A program made the position numbers and the translations under genes. The notes under the pieces are model-generated. The model was not told the DNA's origin. It did not search any database and saw only the letters and a program-made list of their open reading frames with translations. From Petrocella sp024636985 (GTDB lineage: Bacteria; Bacillota; Clostridia; Lachnospirales; Vallitaleaceae), in contig JAGXFY010000052.1 in assembly GCA_024636985.1 (NCBI GenBank), positions 1 to 64,000 on the forward strand: DNA of 64,000 bases, in the 5' to 3' direction. Position 1 is the first letter of the stretch. Every line of letters begins with the position of its first letter. Below are positions 62,844 through 64,000 of this stretch, piece after piece.

Positions 62844-63599
62844 TTACATATAGTCTCTTATATCCAGAAGTTCCCCTTGTGACATTGCTTCTATTTCCAT
62901 GACTTCTAGAATTTTTTTTGCAGCTTCAGTTGGTGATTGAAGTGAACCAGTTCTCTTATAATCAACAAACTTTTCTACCCGACTAAAGTCTTCCATATTT
63001 GAAGCACGTATCACACCTTGCATATGAGTATCAATAATGCCCGGAGCCAATGCCATCATTTTCACCGGGAATTCGTTTTTCTTCTGTTCCAAGGCAACAC
63101 ATCTTGTAAACATATCCATCGCTGCCTTCGTACTACAATAACAGCTCCAACCATCATAAGGATTCTTCCCTGCCCCTGAGGATATATTGACAACACGTTT
63201 ATCCATTTTCTTTGTTTTTAATCTTTCAATGAATTTTGCCGTCATAAATATAGGTGCTAAGGTATTTATCGTAAAAGCCTCCGTAATTTCCTGTTCATCG
63301 CACTTTTCTATAATTTTGACAGGTGTTACGACACCGGCATTATTGATTAGACAGATAGATAATGCCTGCTTAAAATCGATAGATTCAAATACTTCTTCCA
63401 TGAGCGACGCCAGTCCATCCATATCACTTATATCCCACGGGATATGGGTCCAGTTACACTCCTTAAGAAGCACTCTTTCTTCAATCTTATCACTTATAGT
63501 TCTGGATATCCCAATAACATGGTGCCCTTTTTTAAGTAATTCTAAAGCTAGGTCTTCCCCTAAACCTTTGGATGTTCCTGTAATTATATAATAATTCAT
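62844..63599 (-). CDS. SDR oxidoreductase, YueD-like
   Basis: 251 residues with the SDR motifs TGTSKGLG, NNAG and YCSTK (catalytic Tyr and Lys). It resembles the (S)-benzoin-forming benzil reductase YueD group, which reduces a ketone with NADPH. TTAGGAGG lies upstream of the ATG. The MarR-type gene lies downstream. Confidence 0.88.
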   Translation of the reverse strand: MNYYIITGTSKGLGEDLALELLKKGHHVIGISRTISDKIEERVLLKECNWTHIPWDISDMDGLASLMEEVFESIDFKQALSICLINNAGVVTPVKIIEKCDEQEITEAFTINTLAPIFMTAKFIERLKTKKMDKRVVNISSGAGKNPYDGWSCYCSTKAAMDMFTRCVALEQKKNEFPVKMMALAPGIIDTHMQGVIRASNMEDFSRVEKFVDYKRTGSLQSPTEAAKKILEVMEIEAMSQGELLDIRDYM

Positions 63600-63648
63600 C
63601 TTTGCCTCCTAATAATCTGTACTCGATCATATATGGATATCATTTCAC

Positions 63649-64000
63649 TTATTTTTTATCCGTATAAGGACTTTCTATGAGTTCAACACGTTTTTCTTTA
63701 GGCTTTATACTAACAACACATCCAAGTGGCAGAATCAGTTTAGGATCTGTATGGCCAAAATCCATATTAAAAACTACCGGAATATCTTTCACATTAAATT
63801 CCAATGTCATAATATCCATGACTATTTTTTTTAGGTCTTCTTTCTCTTCTTTTGTATAATCCTTAGGTCTAGCAATCAAAAGTCCTTTTATACTGTTTAA
63901 AATACCTTGAATACCATAATTACGTAACATATAGCCTACTTCCATAGGACTAGGCTTTTCTTCAGAAGTTTCAAAAAATAAGACCTTATTATACCAAAAA
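63649..64000 (-). CDS. LD-carboxypeptidase (S66), C-terminal part, cut by the right edge
   Basis: The frame is open from base 63999 to the TAA at 63649, 116 residues. It begins with FWYNKVLFFETSEEKPSP and ends with IPVVFNMDFGHTDPKLILP and so on; the latter carries the catalytic His of the S66 (MccF/LD-carboxypeptidase) triad. The catalytic Ser lies outside the window. The enzyme removes the terminal D-Ala of peptidoglycan peptides or cleaves microcin C. No start inside the window is genuine. Confidence 0.85.
   Translation of the reverse strand, partial: FWYNKVLFFETSEEKPSPMEVGYMLRNYGIQGILNSIKGLLIARPKDYTKEEKEDLKKIVMDIMTLEFNVKDIPVVFNMDFGHTDPKLILPLGCVVSIKPKEKRVELIESPYTDKK

Noticed and set aside
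63187..63591. 134-residue plus-strand open frame opposite the SDR gene
   Set aside because: Antisense shadow; the SDR motifs on the minus strand explain the region.
1..64000. CRISPR arrays, prophage genes or IS transposases
   Set aside because: No regularly spaced repeats, cas, integrase or transposase sequences were recognised.

Overview
The window reads as chromosomal DNA of a low-GC, Gram-positive anaerobe of the class Clostridia, probably Lachnospirales. The support is the chain of linked markers: rng, rplU, prp, rpmA, obgE, yhbY, nadD, yqeK and rsfS in clostridial order, an L27 with a Prp-cleavable N-terminus, a lexA/yneA SOS pair, DUF1292 and PFL/ACT proteins, and AT-rich intergenic regions. 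The genus is not identified. Most genes lie on the minus strand.

Left edge (1-540): a minus-strand tandem glycine riboswitch with its own promoter, whose gene lies beyond base 1. Behind it is a broken remnant of a DUF255 (YyaL-type) gene. 539-13117: a tightly packed nine-gene minus-strand operon for a Pel-type exopolysaccharide. In transcription order it encodes a PelD-like c-di-GMP receptor fused to an SDR domain, PelE, a DUF2194 (PelA-deacetylase-like) protein with altered catalytic motifs, the PelF glycosyltransferase, the PelG transporter, a VTC-type polyphosphate polymerase domain, DUF4956, a CotH-kinase-like protein and a double GH114 glycosidase-like protein. Upstream are a structured leader and a duplicated promoter-like repeat. 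This is the most notable accessory system of the window.

13473-31000: a possible small ORF; the yneA-lexA divergon with three LexA boxes; rsfS to obgE; an intergenic region with two cloverleaf-like repeats; rpmA, prp and rplU with an L21 leader; four unlinked small genes; rng and two radical-SAM-linked genes; a membrane-bound serine hydrolase; a two-component system whose histidine kinase 3' end is duplicated; and tyrS.

31045-47056: a dipeptidase, PFL/ACT proteins, a WalJ-like hydrolase, a diguanylate cyclase, a long FtsA-like ATPase, an orphan oligopeptide-binding lipoprotein, coaE and polA in one direction; an ECF sigma/anti-sigma pair; tRNA-Leu(CAA); class I aldolase and a Nudix hydrolase.

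47188-64000: a class B PBP, an FtsW/RodA protein, a U32 peptidase, zapA, a wHTH regulator, ruvB and ruvA; DUF1292; DUF1456; a CIRCE-controlled DnaJ-like chaperone; a PAS-GGDEF-HD-GYP protein; a TrkA-C membrane protein; an ASCH protein; a MarR-type regulator fused to an unknown domain with palindromic operators; an SDR; and the C-terminus of an LD-carboxypeptidase cut by the right edge. The two c-di-GMP enzymes (near 36 kb and 58 kb) could feed the PelD receptor, although nothing in the sequence links them directly.
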